64,000 nt of DNA from Streptomyces sp. NRRL F-5727 (lineage in GTDB: Bacteria > Actinomycetota > Actinomycetes > Streptomycetales > Streptomycetaceae), in NCBI RefSeq assembly GCF_000719555.1, contig NZ_JOGX01000025.1:1-64000 (forward strand), written 5' to 3'. The notes under the pieces were generated by a model that saw nothing but the letters and a program-made list of their open reading frames with translations, was not told the origin of the DNA and did no database searches. The position numbers and the translations under genes were made by a program. This document shows, piece by piece, positions 31,367 through 39,447 of this stretch (position 1 is its first letter; every line of letters starts with the position of its first letter).

Positions 31367-32226
31367 GCGGCGGCTCCCAGGGCGGCGTTCATGCCGTTGG
31401 TGACGCACCGGCGGGCGTACGGGGCGGGGACGCCGACGGCGATGGCGGCGGCCATCAGGTCCTCGGCGATGCCGTCGAGTCCGCAGGGGCCGGGGCAGGC
31501 GGTGTGTCGGGCGGCGAGGAAGCGGGCGGCGCCGTAGGCGGCGGTGCCGGCGCCCTGTTCCGGGTGGGCCCTGATGCTGTCGAGACCGCGCTCCAGACCG
31601 GTCTGGACGAACGCCGGGGTGTGGCGGCAGCCGGTGGCGACGCTGCGGTCCCACCGGGTCGGGGCGGAAGAGTCCACGGCCGCGCGGGCGGGGGTGGACT
31701 CTTCCCTCTCCACCAAGGCGAGGACGGATGGCGGAAGGACCGTGATCGGGCCGATACCGGGGCCGAGCCAGCGGGCGTAGGCCATGAGGGACTTGATGTC
31801 GACCCCGGGCCGGACCTTGTTCGCGGACCGCATGGCCCCGGAGTAGATCCAGTGCTCCCCGCGCGTCGTCTGCACGGTCGTGGTGGGCGGGAGCGCGGTG
31901 CGGGCCCAGGTGACAGCGTGGGCGTTGTCGAGGTCGACCACGGTGACGCCGGCGCCGCCGGGGTGGTAGCCGATGGCCCGTGCACGCCGCCACGCAGCCG
32001 CCCACTGCGGGGAGGTGAGGGTGTGACGGTCGGTGGTGGCCGCTGCCCAGCCGTGGCAGGGCCACGGGCAAGCGCAGGGGCCGGGGATCTTCATGTTGGG
32101 GCGTCCGCCGCACGCCAGGCCCTCACAGGCCCGGCAGAGGCCGAAGGGCCGCTTGTCGGCGAGCAGGGGCAGCACCGGGAGTCCGTGTTCAGCGAGGCCG
32201 AGGGCGGTGGTGGGGAGGCTGTTCAT
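31363..32226 (-). CDS. Bifunctional DNA primase/polymerase (prim-pol)
   Basis: 287 residues. It has the prim-pol N-terminal pattern ALGLAEHGLPVLPLLADKRP, the catalytic acidic pair in VVDLDN (Asp98, Asp100), a metal-binding-like Cys cluster near 31-57 (CRAC...CACPWPC), and GEHWIYSG plus VDIKSLMAYAR later. In AICEs a prim-pol is one of the known replication initiator types. ATG overlaps the methyltransferase stop by 4 nt. The helicase domain is in a separate gene, not fused. Confidence 0.92.
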   Translation of the reverse strand: MNSLPTTALGLAEHGLPVLPLLADKRPFGLCRACEGLACGGRPNMKIPGPCACPWPCHGWAAATTDRHTLTSPQWAAAWRRARAIGYHPGGAGVTVVDLDNAHAVTWARTALPPTTTVQTTRGEHWIYSGAMRSANKVRPGVDIKSLMAYARWLGPGIGPITVLPPSVLALVEREESTPARAAVDSSAPTRWDRSVATGCRHTPAFVQTGLERGLDSIRAHPEQGAGTAAYGAARFLAARHTACPGPCGLDGIAEDLMAAAIAVGVPAPYARRCVTNGMNAALGAAA

Positions 32227-32948
32227 GCTGCCCTCCTTGCGCGGGTCTGGGCCAGGAAGCAGGCGCCGAGGTAGCGGGAGTAGGCGGGCGGGATGGCCTC
32301 GGTCAGCTCCTCGCGGACGTCGGTCCATGTGATGTTCATGGCCGCCTGCAACTCGGGGATCGACGGCTTGCCGCCGCCGTTGCCGTATGGGGCGACGTAG
32401 GGCCCGTCGTGGTACTCGCCGTGCCGCCATCCGCGCACCCGACCGAGGTGCTTGGGGTGGGTGAGCTGGGGTGCGGTCCAGCGGCCGAGTTCGAAGTTGC
32501 GGTGGCGCAGGACGCCGAGAGAGAACATCTCCCCGCACAGCCACACGTCCCGGCGGATCTCCGCCCGTCCGTTGGGCTGCTCGATGACGTACGGCAGGCC
32601 GGATGCCTCCAGCAGCTCCCGGGTGGGGGCGACCAGGTCGACGTGGTCGCCGCCCCAGCCGCGGGAGGCGTTGGTGCCGACCGACAGGTTGCACTTCGCC
32701 TGGCACGGCGGCGAGGTGTGGATGAGCGAGAACCGTCCGATCTCCCCTGACGTGATCAGGTCGGCGAGGAAGGTGAGGGCGTCGGCCTGGTGGAAGGTGA
32801 AGGGGTAGTTCGGGCGCGGGGCGATGTCGACCCCGACGACCTTGAACCCGGCCCAGTTGTAGCCGGTGCCTGCGCCGCCGGCGCAGCAGTACAGGTCCAG
32901 CAGCCACGGCCGGTCGCCGCGTCGCCGGATCGGGAAGAGATGCGTCAT
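32223..32948 (-). CDS. DNA cytosine-5 methyltransferase-like protein
   Basis: 241 residues. Motif I is LLDLYCCAGGAGTGY, the catalytic PC is in HTSPPCQ (Cys82), and YVIEQP (Glu123) replaces the usual ENV. The conserved C-terminal AIPPAYSRYLG matches motif X. The target-recognition region is short. ATG at 32948 has GGAG upstream; a start at 32987 is possible. No restriction endonuclease is encoded nearby, so it is probably an orphan methylase that protects the element during transfer or controls replication (inference). Confidence 0.9.
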   Translation of the reverse strand: MTHLFPIRRRGDRPWLLDLYCCAGGAGTGYNWAGFKVVGVDIAPRPNYPFTFHQADALTFLADLITSGEIGRFSLIHTSPPCQAKCNLSVGTNASRGWGGDHVDLVAPTRELLEASGLPYVIEQPNGRAEIRRDVWLCGEMFSLGVLRHRNFELGRWTAPQLTHPKHLGRVRGWRHGEYHDGPYVAPYGNGGGKPSIPELQAAMNITWTDVREELTEAIPPAYSRYLGACFLAQTRARRAA

Positions 32949-33035
32949 GCTGGGTGTCTCCAGTTCGTAGCTAGCGGTCTGGATCACGAGGGCGGTCCCG
33001 TTCTTTGGCGAGATGGGGGGCCGCCCTCGGCGTTG

Positions 33036-33317
33036 TCAGAAGGGCGGTTCGTCGCTGTGGCTGTTGCCCCACGGGTCGAGGTGGGGCCGTCGGCGGCGCG
33101 GGAGCCGCGGGAGCGGGAGGAGGGGCCAGCGGCGGTCCTCGTCCCAGCAGGGGCAGGGGGTCCACTCGGTCCCGGCGTACTCGCCGGTCTCGTAGTCGCC
33201 GTAGTCCCGGTTGTGCCCGCCAGCGCCGTCGCAGGCGGGGCAGTCGGGGCGGGGGGTGTCGGTCAGGATGAGTGTGCGGCGGGGCCAGTGGGCCAGCCGG
33301 AGGCGCAGACGATGCAT
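33036..33317 (-). CDS. Small AICE protein with zinc-ribbon-like motif
   Basis: 93 residues. CPACDGAGGHN and CPCW form a split Cys motif like half of a DnaJ-type zinc ribbon, in an otherwise Arg/Pro-rich protein ending SDEPPF. GAGGA lies upstream of the ATG. Unknown role; it lies between the spread gene and the replication genes. Confidence 0.72.
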   Translation of the reverse strand: MHRLRLRLAHWPRRTLILTDTPRPDCPACDGAGGHNRDYGDYETGEYAGTEWTPCPCWDEDRRWPLLPLPRLPRRRRPHLDPWGNSHSDEPPF

Positions 33318-33327
33318 GGGCGGTTCC

Positions 33328-33516
33328 TCAGAGGTTGGAGAGGGCGTCGATGACGCTGCTGGCGAGCTGGTTGATGGGGCCGGCGGCTCCGGTGGAGGCG
33401 AGGAAGAAGCCGAATCCGGCGGCGGTGAACGCGGAGCCGTAGCCGAGGGAGCCGGAGCGGAGCAGGAAGAACAGGACGAGTCCGAAGAGGAAGACCAGGG
33501 AGATCGTTATGGCCAC
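33328..33516 (-). CDS. Small Spd-like membrane protein
   Basis: 62 residues with two hydrophobic helices (ITISLVFLFGLVLFFLL and SAFTAAGFGFFLASTG). GTG start with AAGGAG at good spacing; the longer frame upstream has no coding character. Tiny two-helix proteins of this kind are common in AICE and Streptomyces plasmid spread operons. Confidence 0.75.
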   Translation of the reverse strand: MAITISLVFLFGLVLFFLLRSGSLGYGSAFTAAGFGFFLASTGAAGPINQLASSVIDALSNL

Positions 33517-33674
33517 GGAACTACTCCTTTGACGGTGGTTCTGGGGCGGTGGGAGGCTGTGGGCACCTCGGGTGCTGACAAGCTCGGGGGATGGCCGACG
33601 GCGCGTCTGCCTAGCTCCTGCTCGGAGCGGGGTACGTCTCATGACGGGTGCCGTCGGCCGCTTCGTGTCCTGGG

Positions 33675-33926
33675 TCAGCGGGTGCCGGCGCGGTAGGTGC
33701 GGGAGAGCCGGTTGTAGAGCCAGCGGCCGACGCGTATGCGCTTGCCGGTGGCGTGGCAGCGGCGGCAGTCCTTGCCGGGCTTGGGCTGTCCCTTGCGGTT
33801 GGTCTTGATCGCGTAGCCGCGTCCGTGGCATTTGCGGCAGTCGCCGAACGGCGACGCCATGCACTTCGTGACGTAACCGAGGGTGACGGTGAACAGGCAG
33901 GCGATAGTGAGCAGGGCGGGGGTCAT
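33675..33926 (-). CDS. Small AICE membrane protein with CxxC pairs
   Basis: 83 residues: one N-terminal membrane helix (LLTIACLFTVTLGYV), then CRKCHGRGYA and CRRCHATGKRIRVG, a zinc-ribbon pattern, and a basic tail. GGGAGG precedes the ATG. It is the first gene after traB across a 141-nt gap rich in CTAGCG palindromes. Confidence 0.8.
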   Translation of the reverse strand: MTPALLTIACLFTVTLGYVTKCMASPFGDCRKCHGRGYAIKTNRKGQPKPGKDCRRCHATGKRIRVGRWLYNRLSRTYRAGTR

Positions 33927-33976
33927 GGCGGGCCCTCCCGGGCGGTTTCCAGGGGTTTTCGCAGGTGGGCCGCTAT

Positions 33977-34057
33977 CCGCTAGCGGCCAGCTCAGAGCGT
34001 GTTTGGGGCGCTAGCGGAGCCGCTAACGTTAGCGGGGGTCGGTGCTATCGCTAGCGG
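33977..34057. promoter_or_regulatory. Cluster of CGCTAGCG palindromes next to traB
   Basis: Four related sites lie within 81 bp: CCGCTAGCGG (33977-33986), GCGCTAGCGG (34008-34017), the perfect 16-bp palindrome CCGCTAACGTTAGCGG (34020-34035) and TCGCTAGCGG (34048-34057). Repeated sites beside traB are where Streptomyces plasmids keep clt, the TraB-recognition locus. A repressor operator is the alternative. Confidence 0.6.
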
Positions 34058-34067
34058 CTCCGGCGGG

Positions 34068-36257
34068 TTATCCCGCGTCCCGCTTTCCGTCACGCTCCGC
34101 GATCGTCGTGGTGATGTCGGCGCGGACGATGCCGCGCCGGTTGACGACCTTGCCGTCCACCCGGCGGCCCACCTGCACGGTGGAGATGCCGTGGGGCTTG
34201 AGGCCGGCGGCGAGCGCGTCGGTCTCCCACCCGCCGTAGACGTCGGGCCGCAGCTCGGCGAGGCGGGCCACGACGGTCTCGGACCACACCTTGGTCTCGG
34301 CGGCGGGGACGACGGCGAGGATGTCGGCGAGCAGGTCGTACGCCGGGCCGGTGACGACCTCCGGCTCCTCGCCCATGGCGTAGCCGGTGAGGAGTCCGGC
34401 CTTCTCGCGGGCGGTGCGGGCGCGGGCGGCGATGGCCTCGGCGCCGGGCGCGTCGACGTAGACGGAGGAGACGATCCGGGCGTCGGCTCCTTCACCGACG
34501 AAGTAGTGGATGCCCTTGTCTCCCCAGGCGAACATCGTCGCCCGCACCCCGCGCTTGTAGGCGGAGGTGCCCAGGACCATGTCGTTCTCGGTCTGGCCCA
34601 TGACCTTCAGGCACCAGCGGGCGCCGGCGTTCGCCGAGATGCCCGTGGGCAGCGACTTCGCGTCCGGGCGCTGCGTGGCGAGGAGGAGCACGATGCCGGT
34701 GGCGGGGCCGCGCTTGACCAGGTCGGTGCAGATCTCCTCGAACTCCTTGCCGTGCTCGGCGTGCTCGAAGAGCACCTGGCACTCGTCCACGCCGATGACG
34801 ATCGGGTGCAGGCCGAGCGAGGGCTTGTCGGCGAGCTGCGAGGTCACCTTCGACTCGGGGCAGATGTCGCGGGGCAGGGCCCGGATCGCCTTGGTGCGGC
34901 GCCGCAGCTCCTCGCGGACGGCGCGCAGGTCGGCGAGCGCGTAGGCGATGGCTTCGTCGTCGTCGCCGGCGGCGTGCCGGTGGGAGACGGCGTTGCCGAC
35001 CGGGTCGAGGTCGCCGGTGCCCTTCATGTCGTACGTGTGCAGCTCCGCGCGCGGGTCGAGCGCGGCGATCAGGAGGAGCAGGCGCAGGAGGAAGGTCTTG
35101 CCCATGCGGGGGATCGCTCCGATCACCCCGGCGATGTACATGAGCGTCACCTCGACCCAGCGTCCGCGCTGGTCGGTGCCGTAGGCGACCGGCCTGAACA
35201 GGTCTACCCCGCCCGACTTCGCCAGCGGCCACGCGGGCTTCTTCGCCTTGGTGAGGTCCTGGTCGCCGACCCAGAGCACCATGTGCCCGGGGTGTTCCTC
35301 GGAGGCGGGCTCGGGCCAGACGCAGCCGAGGGGGCGGCGCAGGCCGGAGGCGAGGCGTTCGCGGCGTTCGATGACGTCGGCGACGGTGACGCCGTAGGGG
35401 AGGTTGCCCTGCGCGCGCCAGCCGGGTCCGTCGCGGGTGATCGGGGCGGTGAACTCGAACCCGTCCCGCCCCTTGCCCTGCGCCTGGTTGATCGCGGGGA
35501 TGCCGAGGGCGCCGAGGGCCCGCAGGACGATGTCGGAGGTGAGCTTGGACGCCTTGGGGATCTCGACCGCGCGGTGGACGACGGGGGCGTCTGCCTTGCG
35601 GCCGGCCCAGCCGAGCGCGAGCAGCACCAGACCGACCGAGACGGTCTGGAGCCAGCCCGGCGCGAGGACGTAGATGGCGAGGGCGACGGTGGCGCCGATG
35701 AACGTGGCGACGGCGGCGATCAGGGAGCGGAGCTTGACCCGGTCGTCGCGCTGCGCGGACAGCCGCAGGTACTCGACCGCGTCCTCCTTGCGGACGGCGG
35801 CGGCCCGGACCGGTTCACCCTCCCGGTCTGCCACCCACCGGATCGCTCCGCCGATGAACCGGGCGGCTCCGGCGGGCGACTGGAGCGCGAGCCGCAGCGC
35901 GTAAACCGGGGTGCGGAGCGCGTGGTAGCCGACGGTGTGGGCGTAGTGGCGGGCCACCCATCCGGCGGCCGTTCGCAGTTCAGAGGTAGACCGCAGCCAG
36001 ACCGGAACCACGTCCCGGCGCTTCGCGGACGCCAGCCGACCGAGGTAGCCCGGACCGGTCGCAGCCGGGGTCGGCTGGTCGACTACCAGCCGACCAGCCG
36101 ACTCCTCCGGCTCGACCGGTTCGGTGGTGGTCTGCCGGGCGGCGCGGGCCTTGCCGAGGTCTACCACCTCGGCCCCGCTGTCGTCGGTCGACGGGTCGGC
36201 GGTCATCTCGGCTTCCAGCCGGGCGAACAGTTCCTGGTCGTCGTCGGGGTGCTTCAC
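34068..36257 (-). CDS. traB: TraB/FtsK-like conjugative DNA translocase
   Basis: 729 residues. Two membrane helices (about 178-197 and 203-219) precede the motor domain with Walker A GAIPRMGKTF (380-389), Walker B VIGVDE (486-491) and LLLATQRPDAKSLP. The C-terminal 70 residues form a winged-helix-like region that in TraB proteins reads the clt repeats. It should form a hexamer that moves double-stranded DNA between mycelia, unlike relaxase-based transfer. GTG start with GAGAGGA upstream. Confidence 0.94.
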   Translation of the reverse strand: MKHPDDDQELFARLEAEMTADPSTDDSGAEVVDLGKARAARQTTTEPVEPEESAGRLVVDQPTPAATGPGYLGRLASAKRRDVVPVWLRSTSELRTAAGWVARHYAHTVGYHALRTPVYALRLALQSPAGAARFIGGAIRWVADREGEPVRAAAVRKEDAVEYLRLSAQRDDRVKLRSLIAAVATFIGATVALAIYVLAPGWLQTVSVGLVLLALGWAGRKADAPVVHRAVEIPKASKLTSDIVLRALGALGIPAINQAQGKGRDGFEFTAPITRDGPGWRAQGNLPYGVTVADVIERRERLASGLRRPLGCVWPEPASEEHPGHMVLWVGDQDLTKAKKPAWPLAKSGGVDLFRPVAYGTDQRGRWVEVTLMYIAGVIGAIPRMGKTFLLRLLLLIAALDPRAELHTYDMKGTGDLDPVGNAVSHRHAAGDDDEAIAYALADLRAVREELRRRTKAIRALPRDICPESKVTSQLADKPSLGLHPIVIGVDECQVLFEHAEHGKEFEEICTDLVKRGPATGIVLLLATQRPDAKSLPTGISANAGARWCLKVMGQTENDMVLGTSAYKRGVRATMFAWGDKGIHYFVGEGADARIVSSVYVDAPGAEAIAARARTAREKAGLLTGYAMGEEPEVVTGPAYDLLADILAVVPAAETKVWSETVVARLAELRPDVYGGWETDALAAGLKPHGISTVQVGRRVDGKVVNRRGIVRADITTTIAERDGKRDAG

Positions 36258-36342
36258 TGAAACGTCCTCTCCACGTGAGGGAACACGAAGGACCCGGGGC
36301 GGCCGGTGAGGCTTGGCGGCTGTCGGCCGCCCCGGGGCACAG

Positions 36343-36555
36343 CTACTTGCCCTTGCCGCGGGCGTTCTTCTCGGCGCGGTCGCGGGCGCGGTCGAGGAGG
36401 CGGTCGACCTTCTTCTCCAGGTCGCCCTGGTAGACGTTCTCTCCGGCGATGCCGCGCTTGGCCATGCGGGCGATGTACCAGCCGAACTTCACGCCCTCGC
36501 CGACGGTCAGCGGCGGGTGGTTCGGGTCGTACTCGTCGTTCTTCTTGCCGGCCAC
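36343..36555 (-). CDS. Small hydrophilic AICE protein
   Basis: 70 residues: GKKNDEYDPNHPPLTVGEGV, KFGWYIARMAKRG, then a basic helical tail rich in Arg, Asp and Lys (KKVDRLLDRARDRAEK). GTG start with GAGAGGA. It belongs to the transfer operon just upstream of traB. Function unknown. Confidence 0.78.
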   Translation of the reverse strand: MAGKKNDEYDPNHPPLTVGEGVKFGWYIARMAKRGIAGENVYQGDLEKKVDRLLDRARDRAEKNARGKGK

Positions 36556-36636
36556 GATGGGTTCCTCTCTGAAGCCGGGGCTGTCCCGACTCCCCTTCCA
36601 CCCCGACCGGCGCGGTTCGGGGTGGGCGGGCAGCCG

Positions 36637-36828
36637 TCAGTCGAGGGCGCGCAGTTCGTGGGTGTGGCACAGGACCGGGGCGATCCAGATGCTGATGCGG
36701 TCGACGGTCCACCGGCCCTCGGTGAGGGGGCCCGGGGGGATCTCGTCCAGGACGCGGCCGGTCTTGCCGACGGCGCGGGGGTCGTCCTCGCAGGCGACGA
36801 TCAGGACCTTCTGTCCGCCTCGGAACAT
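36637..36828 (-). CDS. Small hypothetical AICE protein
   Basis: 63 residues, FRGGQKVLIVACEDDPRAVG then GRVLDEIPPGPL and TVDRISIWIAPVLCHTHELR. Resembles a small SH3/KOW-like beta barrel in pattern only. ATG preceded by GGGGAAGTGAG and separated by 4 nt from the upstream Spd-like gene. Function unknown. Confidence 0.72.
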   Translation of the reverse strand: MFRGGQKVLIVACEDDPRAVGKTGRVLDEIPPGPLTEGRWTVDRISIWIAPVLCHTHELRALD

Positions 36829-36832
36829 GGGC

Positions 36833-37219
36833 TCACTTCCCCTTTCGGGCCCGGCGGGCCTTGCCGATGGCCTTGGCGGCCTGCTGTCCGTCGGGGCCGC
36901 CGACGGACTTGATGACGGTGTGGACGCCCCAGACCAGGACGGTGGCGAGGAACGCGAGGAGGGCCAGGTTGGCGGCGATCGCGGTGAGCGCGCCGACGAG
37001 GAGGGGGCCGAAGTAGACGCCGGCGGCGACGGTGCCGGCGCCGATCCCGGAGCCGAGCGCGATCCGCTGCACCGTGCGGTCGGGGGGCGCCTGGTGGATG
37101 TGCTGGTGGACCACCTGCGGCCCCGGGGCGGGCTGGAGGGGGGTGGGGAGGTGGTCGGCGTAGGTGTAGGTGCCGTCCGGGAGCCGGACGACGGGGGCGG
37201 GTTCGGGGAGGTTCGACAT
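36833..37219 (-). CDS. SpdB-like spread membrane protein
   Basis: 128 residues: a Pro-rich N-terminus with VVHQHIHQAPPDRTVQRIALGSG, then two membrane helices (AGTVAAGVYFGPLLVGA; ANLALLAFLATVLVWGV) and a Lys/Arg tail. This layout matches SpdB-type proteins of pSAM2-like elements, which aid intramycelial spread. ATG with GGGAGA upstream; the frame to 37261 lacks support. Confidence 0.82.
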   Translation of the reverse strand: MSNLPEPAPVVRLPDGTYTYADHLPTPLQPAPGPQVVHQHIHQAPPDRTVQRIALGSGIGAGTVAAGVYFGPLLVGALTAIAANLALLAFLATVLVWGVHTVIKSVGGPDGQQAAKAIGKARRARKGK

Positions 37220-37259
37220 GGGTTCTCCCAGGTCAAAAGTGGCCGCTAGAGTCACGGCC

Positions 37260-37421
37260 ATGGGGGATCAGGGAAGTCGTACGAAGCCGTGCAAGTGGTG
37301 TCGGCGGCCGGTCGCGTACCGGTCGTGGTGGCGCTCACGCCGGTACTGCAACCGGTGGCACCAGACCCGGAAATGGATCTCCCGGATCCTGGAACTGTTC
37401 GGTGAGGTAGCCGGCGCATGA
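37260..37421 (+). CDS. Possible 53-residue Cys-rich small protein
   Basis: Starts ATGGGGGATCAG and contains CKWCRRPVAYRSWWRSRRYC, a CxxC...C pattern like short zinc-finger proteins of Streptomyces elements. It is divergent from the SpdB-like gene with 40 nt between starts and would be the only plus-strand gene within the transfer operon. No good ribosome-binding site is seen, so it may be spurious. Confidence 0.35.
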   Translation: MGDQGSRTKPCKWCRRPVAYRSWWRSRRYCNRWHQTRKWISRILELFGEVAGA

Positions 37422-37431
37422 CCCCTGCCGG

Positions 37432-37767
37432 TCAGGCAGCGGCCGTGTCCGGGTAGGCGCAGGGGGTGCACATGCCGAGCGAGGCGGGGATGCGGTATCC
37501 GGCGTCCCGCCCGCACTCCGGGCAGACTCGGCGGGCGGCGTTTGCCCGCTCCAGGGCGGCTCGCTTGGCCGGGGTCATCGGTCGGACGGGCTTGGCGGTG
37601 TCGACGCGGTAGAGGTAGGCGACGAGCGGTTCGCGCCGGCGGCGGGCTCGTTCGAGCTGGGCCACGACCGGCGAACCGCCCGGCCGCAGCCCCATCGCCC
37701 GAAGCTGCCGGAACGTCGCCAGCCCCTCCGGCGCCAGCCGCCACCGGTAGACCGGCAGCGCGCTCAC
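37432..37767 (-). CDS. RRQRL-type zinc-binding AICE protein
   Basis: 111 residues. YRWRLAPEGLATFRQLRAMGLRPGG resembles the RRQRL family found in AICE transfer operons, followed by a C-terminal CPECGRDAGYRIP...GMCTPC zinc ribbon. GTG start overlapping the upstream stop by 4 nt. Probable role in transfer, inferred from context. Confidence 0.8.
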   Translation of the reverse strand: MSALPVYRWRLAPEGLATFRQLRAMGLRPGGSPVVAQLERARRRREPLVAYLYRVDTAKPVRPMTPAKRAALERANAARRVCPECGRDAGYRIPASLGMCTPCAYPDTAAA

Positions 37768-38903
37768 GCGGCCTCACCCCGTTCGGCGCGCAGGGTCTCG
37801 CGCAGCCACCGGCCCTTCTCCGGCGACGTACGCACCGCCCGCCGGATCCGGTCGGCCGTCAGGTTCTCCACCGGCCACGACTCCGTCAACCGCCGCGTCT
37901 CGGCGAGGAGTTCGTCGCGTGTGCGGCGGGGGACGGGCGTCTTCGCCACGTCGGGCACCCGGCGGGTCACCCGCTCGGGTCGGGCCGACTGCTCGGCCGC
38001 TACGACCTTCACGGCCACTCGACCGGTCGACTCGACCGCAGCGGGCGGGGTGGACTCTTCCTCGTCCGTCGGGCCGGGGTCGGCCGGGGCGGGGGCGAGG
38101 GCGGGAAGCGGCTGGTCAGAGGTAGACCGTTCCGTACCGGCCCATTCCGATTCCTCCGCATTCACGGGGTCGACCGGTCGGGTGGACCGGTCGACCTCCA
38201 GCTCCACCGTCACCGTCTGCTCGGGCTCGACCGGTCCGGTGAGGACCGGGGCGGCGGTGGTGGCGCCGAACATGTCGGCGAGGGCGGCGTGGGCGCCGGC
38301 GGTGACCTTCTCGCGCTGGACGTCGACCAGCCGGGTCCCGAGGACGATGTCACCGGCGCCGACCTTCTTGCCGAGCTTCCAGTACTCCAGTTCCGCCTTC
38401 TTGCGGACCTTGGGGTCGGGGTGCCGCTCGGCCATGGCCCGCTGGTAGGCGATCGCCTGCACCAGGTCGGCGGCGTGGGCTTCGGCCTCTGCGTCGCGGC
38501 CGTCGCGATAGACGACGATCCGACGGGCCAGGAACGCGGCGCCCTCGGCGGAGGCGGTCATGCCCATCGGGGTGAGGGCGTAGATGACGACCTCGCCGAG
38601 GGTGGTGGCGGCGGTGGCGGACATGGCGGCCGCGGCTGCGGGAAGAGCCCACAGCCCCGCCCGGATCACCCTCGGCGAGGACTGGCCCAGCAGCGTCAGA
38701 CCGAGCAGGACGATCGCGAGGACGGCGGTGGCACCCTCACCGGCCGCGACGGCGCCGACGGCGGTACCGGAACCGTAGGCGGCCTTGATGTTGGTGTAGG
38801 TGCCGAACCCACCGGCGCCGCCCGTGACCAGCATCGGCACGAACGCCGCACCCAGCACCACCCGCTGGAGCGTCCCCAGCTCCCTACCCGTGCCGGCGGT
38901 CAC
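37764..38903 (-). CDS. Transfer-associated (SpdA-like) membrane protein
   Basis: 379 residues. Four membrane helices in the first 130 residues (for example AAFVPMLVTGGAGGFGTY and GATAVLAIVLLGLTLLG) include TTLGEVVIYALTPMG. Then a charged helical segment (DGRDAEAEAHAADLVQAIAYQRAMA), a long Pro/Thr/Glu-rich linker and a C-terminal helical domain ending KGRWLRETLRAERGE. The layout fits large spread proteins encoded upstream of traB. GTG start in a GTGA overlap. Confidence 0.78.
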   Translation of the reverse strand: MTAGTGRELGTLQRVVLGAAFVPMLVTGGAGGFGTYTNIKAAYGSGTAVGAVAAGEGATAVLAIVLLGLTLLGQSSPRVIRAGLWALPAAAAAMSATAATTLGEVVIYALTPMGMTASAEGAAFLARRIVVYRDGRDAEAEAHAADLVQAIAYQRAMAERHPDPKVRKKAELEYWKLGKKVGAGDIVLGTRLVDVQREKVTAGAHAALADMFGATTAAPVLTGPVEPEQTVTVELEVDRSTRPVDPVNAEESEWAGTERSTSDQPLPALAPAPADPGPTDEEESTPPAAVESTGRVAVKVVAAEQSARPERVTRRVPDVAKTPVPRRTRDELLAETRRLTESWPVENLTADRIRRAVRTSPEKGRWLRETLRAERGEAA

Positions 38904-39184
38904 CCCTCGGCCCCCGTCCGGTCGGAGCGGAAGGGGGTGTAGGTGACGGGGTGCTGGGCCGTCCGTTCCCGGATGTAGCGGGTGGTGTCCTTCAGGGCCC
39001 CGTAGTAGGCGCCCTCCAGCAGGACCGACAGAGCGATCCGTACGCCTGCCGCCCGCTCGTCCAGGACGTCGTAGTGCGCGGCCTCGTCGTCCTCGTCGTT
39101 CGACGGGAGCGGGATGTCCAGGGCCTCCACGACCGCCGTCAGCAGCGTGGTGACCTCACCCGGGAGGTCGGTGAGCCGGGTCAT
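38900..39184 (-). CDS. Small acidic AICE protein
   Basis: 94 residues: TRLTDLPGEVTTLLTAVVEAL, then an acidic DEDDEAAHYDVLDERAAGV stretch and ALSVLLEGAYYGALKDTTRYIRE. Coupled to both neighbours by 4-nt stop/start overlaps. No recognised family. Confidence 0.75.
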   Translation of the reverse strand: MTRLTDLPGEVTTLLTAVVEALDIPLPSNDEDDEAAHYDVLDERAAGVRIALSVLLEGAYYGALKDTTRYIRERTAQHPVTYTPFRSDRTGAEG

Positions 39185-39447
39185 GCGGCACCACCCGCCT
39201 GCGTCAGGCCAGCGCGGTTGGTGAGGGTGCGGCGCTCGTCCAGGACCCGGTTACGGGCCCGGCGGATCCGCCGCTCGTCCAGCACCGTGGAGGGGCCGTC
39301 CAGCATCCAGATCTCCACGTCGAGCAGGTCGATCTCCGCCAGGATCAGCGGCATCTCCTGCTCGATCGCGTCCAGCTCCGCATCCGACGGCTCACCGTCG
39401 AACGGGGTGGCCGTAACAACGGCCTGAAGTGCAGCGATGGACTTCAT
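39181..39447 (-). CDS. Small AICE protein (DUF6284-like)
   Basis: 88 residues, predicted helical hairpin: PSDAELDAIEQEMPLILAEIDLLDVEI and LDERRIRRARNRVLDER, a pattern seen in a family of small proteins next to Streptomyces transfer genes. ATG with GGGAGCAC upstream. It heads the long leftward operon that runs to int. Confidence 0.78.
   Translation of the reverse strand: MKSIAALQAVVTATPFDGEPSDAELDAIEQEMPLILAEIDLLDVEIWMLDGPSTVLDERRIRRARNRVLDERRTLTNRAGLTQAGGAA

Noticed and set aside
34090..34287. Small frames inside traB and other Spd-region genes
   Set aside because: Fully contained in well-supported genes, Arg-rich and without signals.
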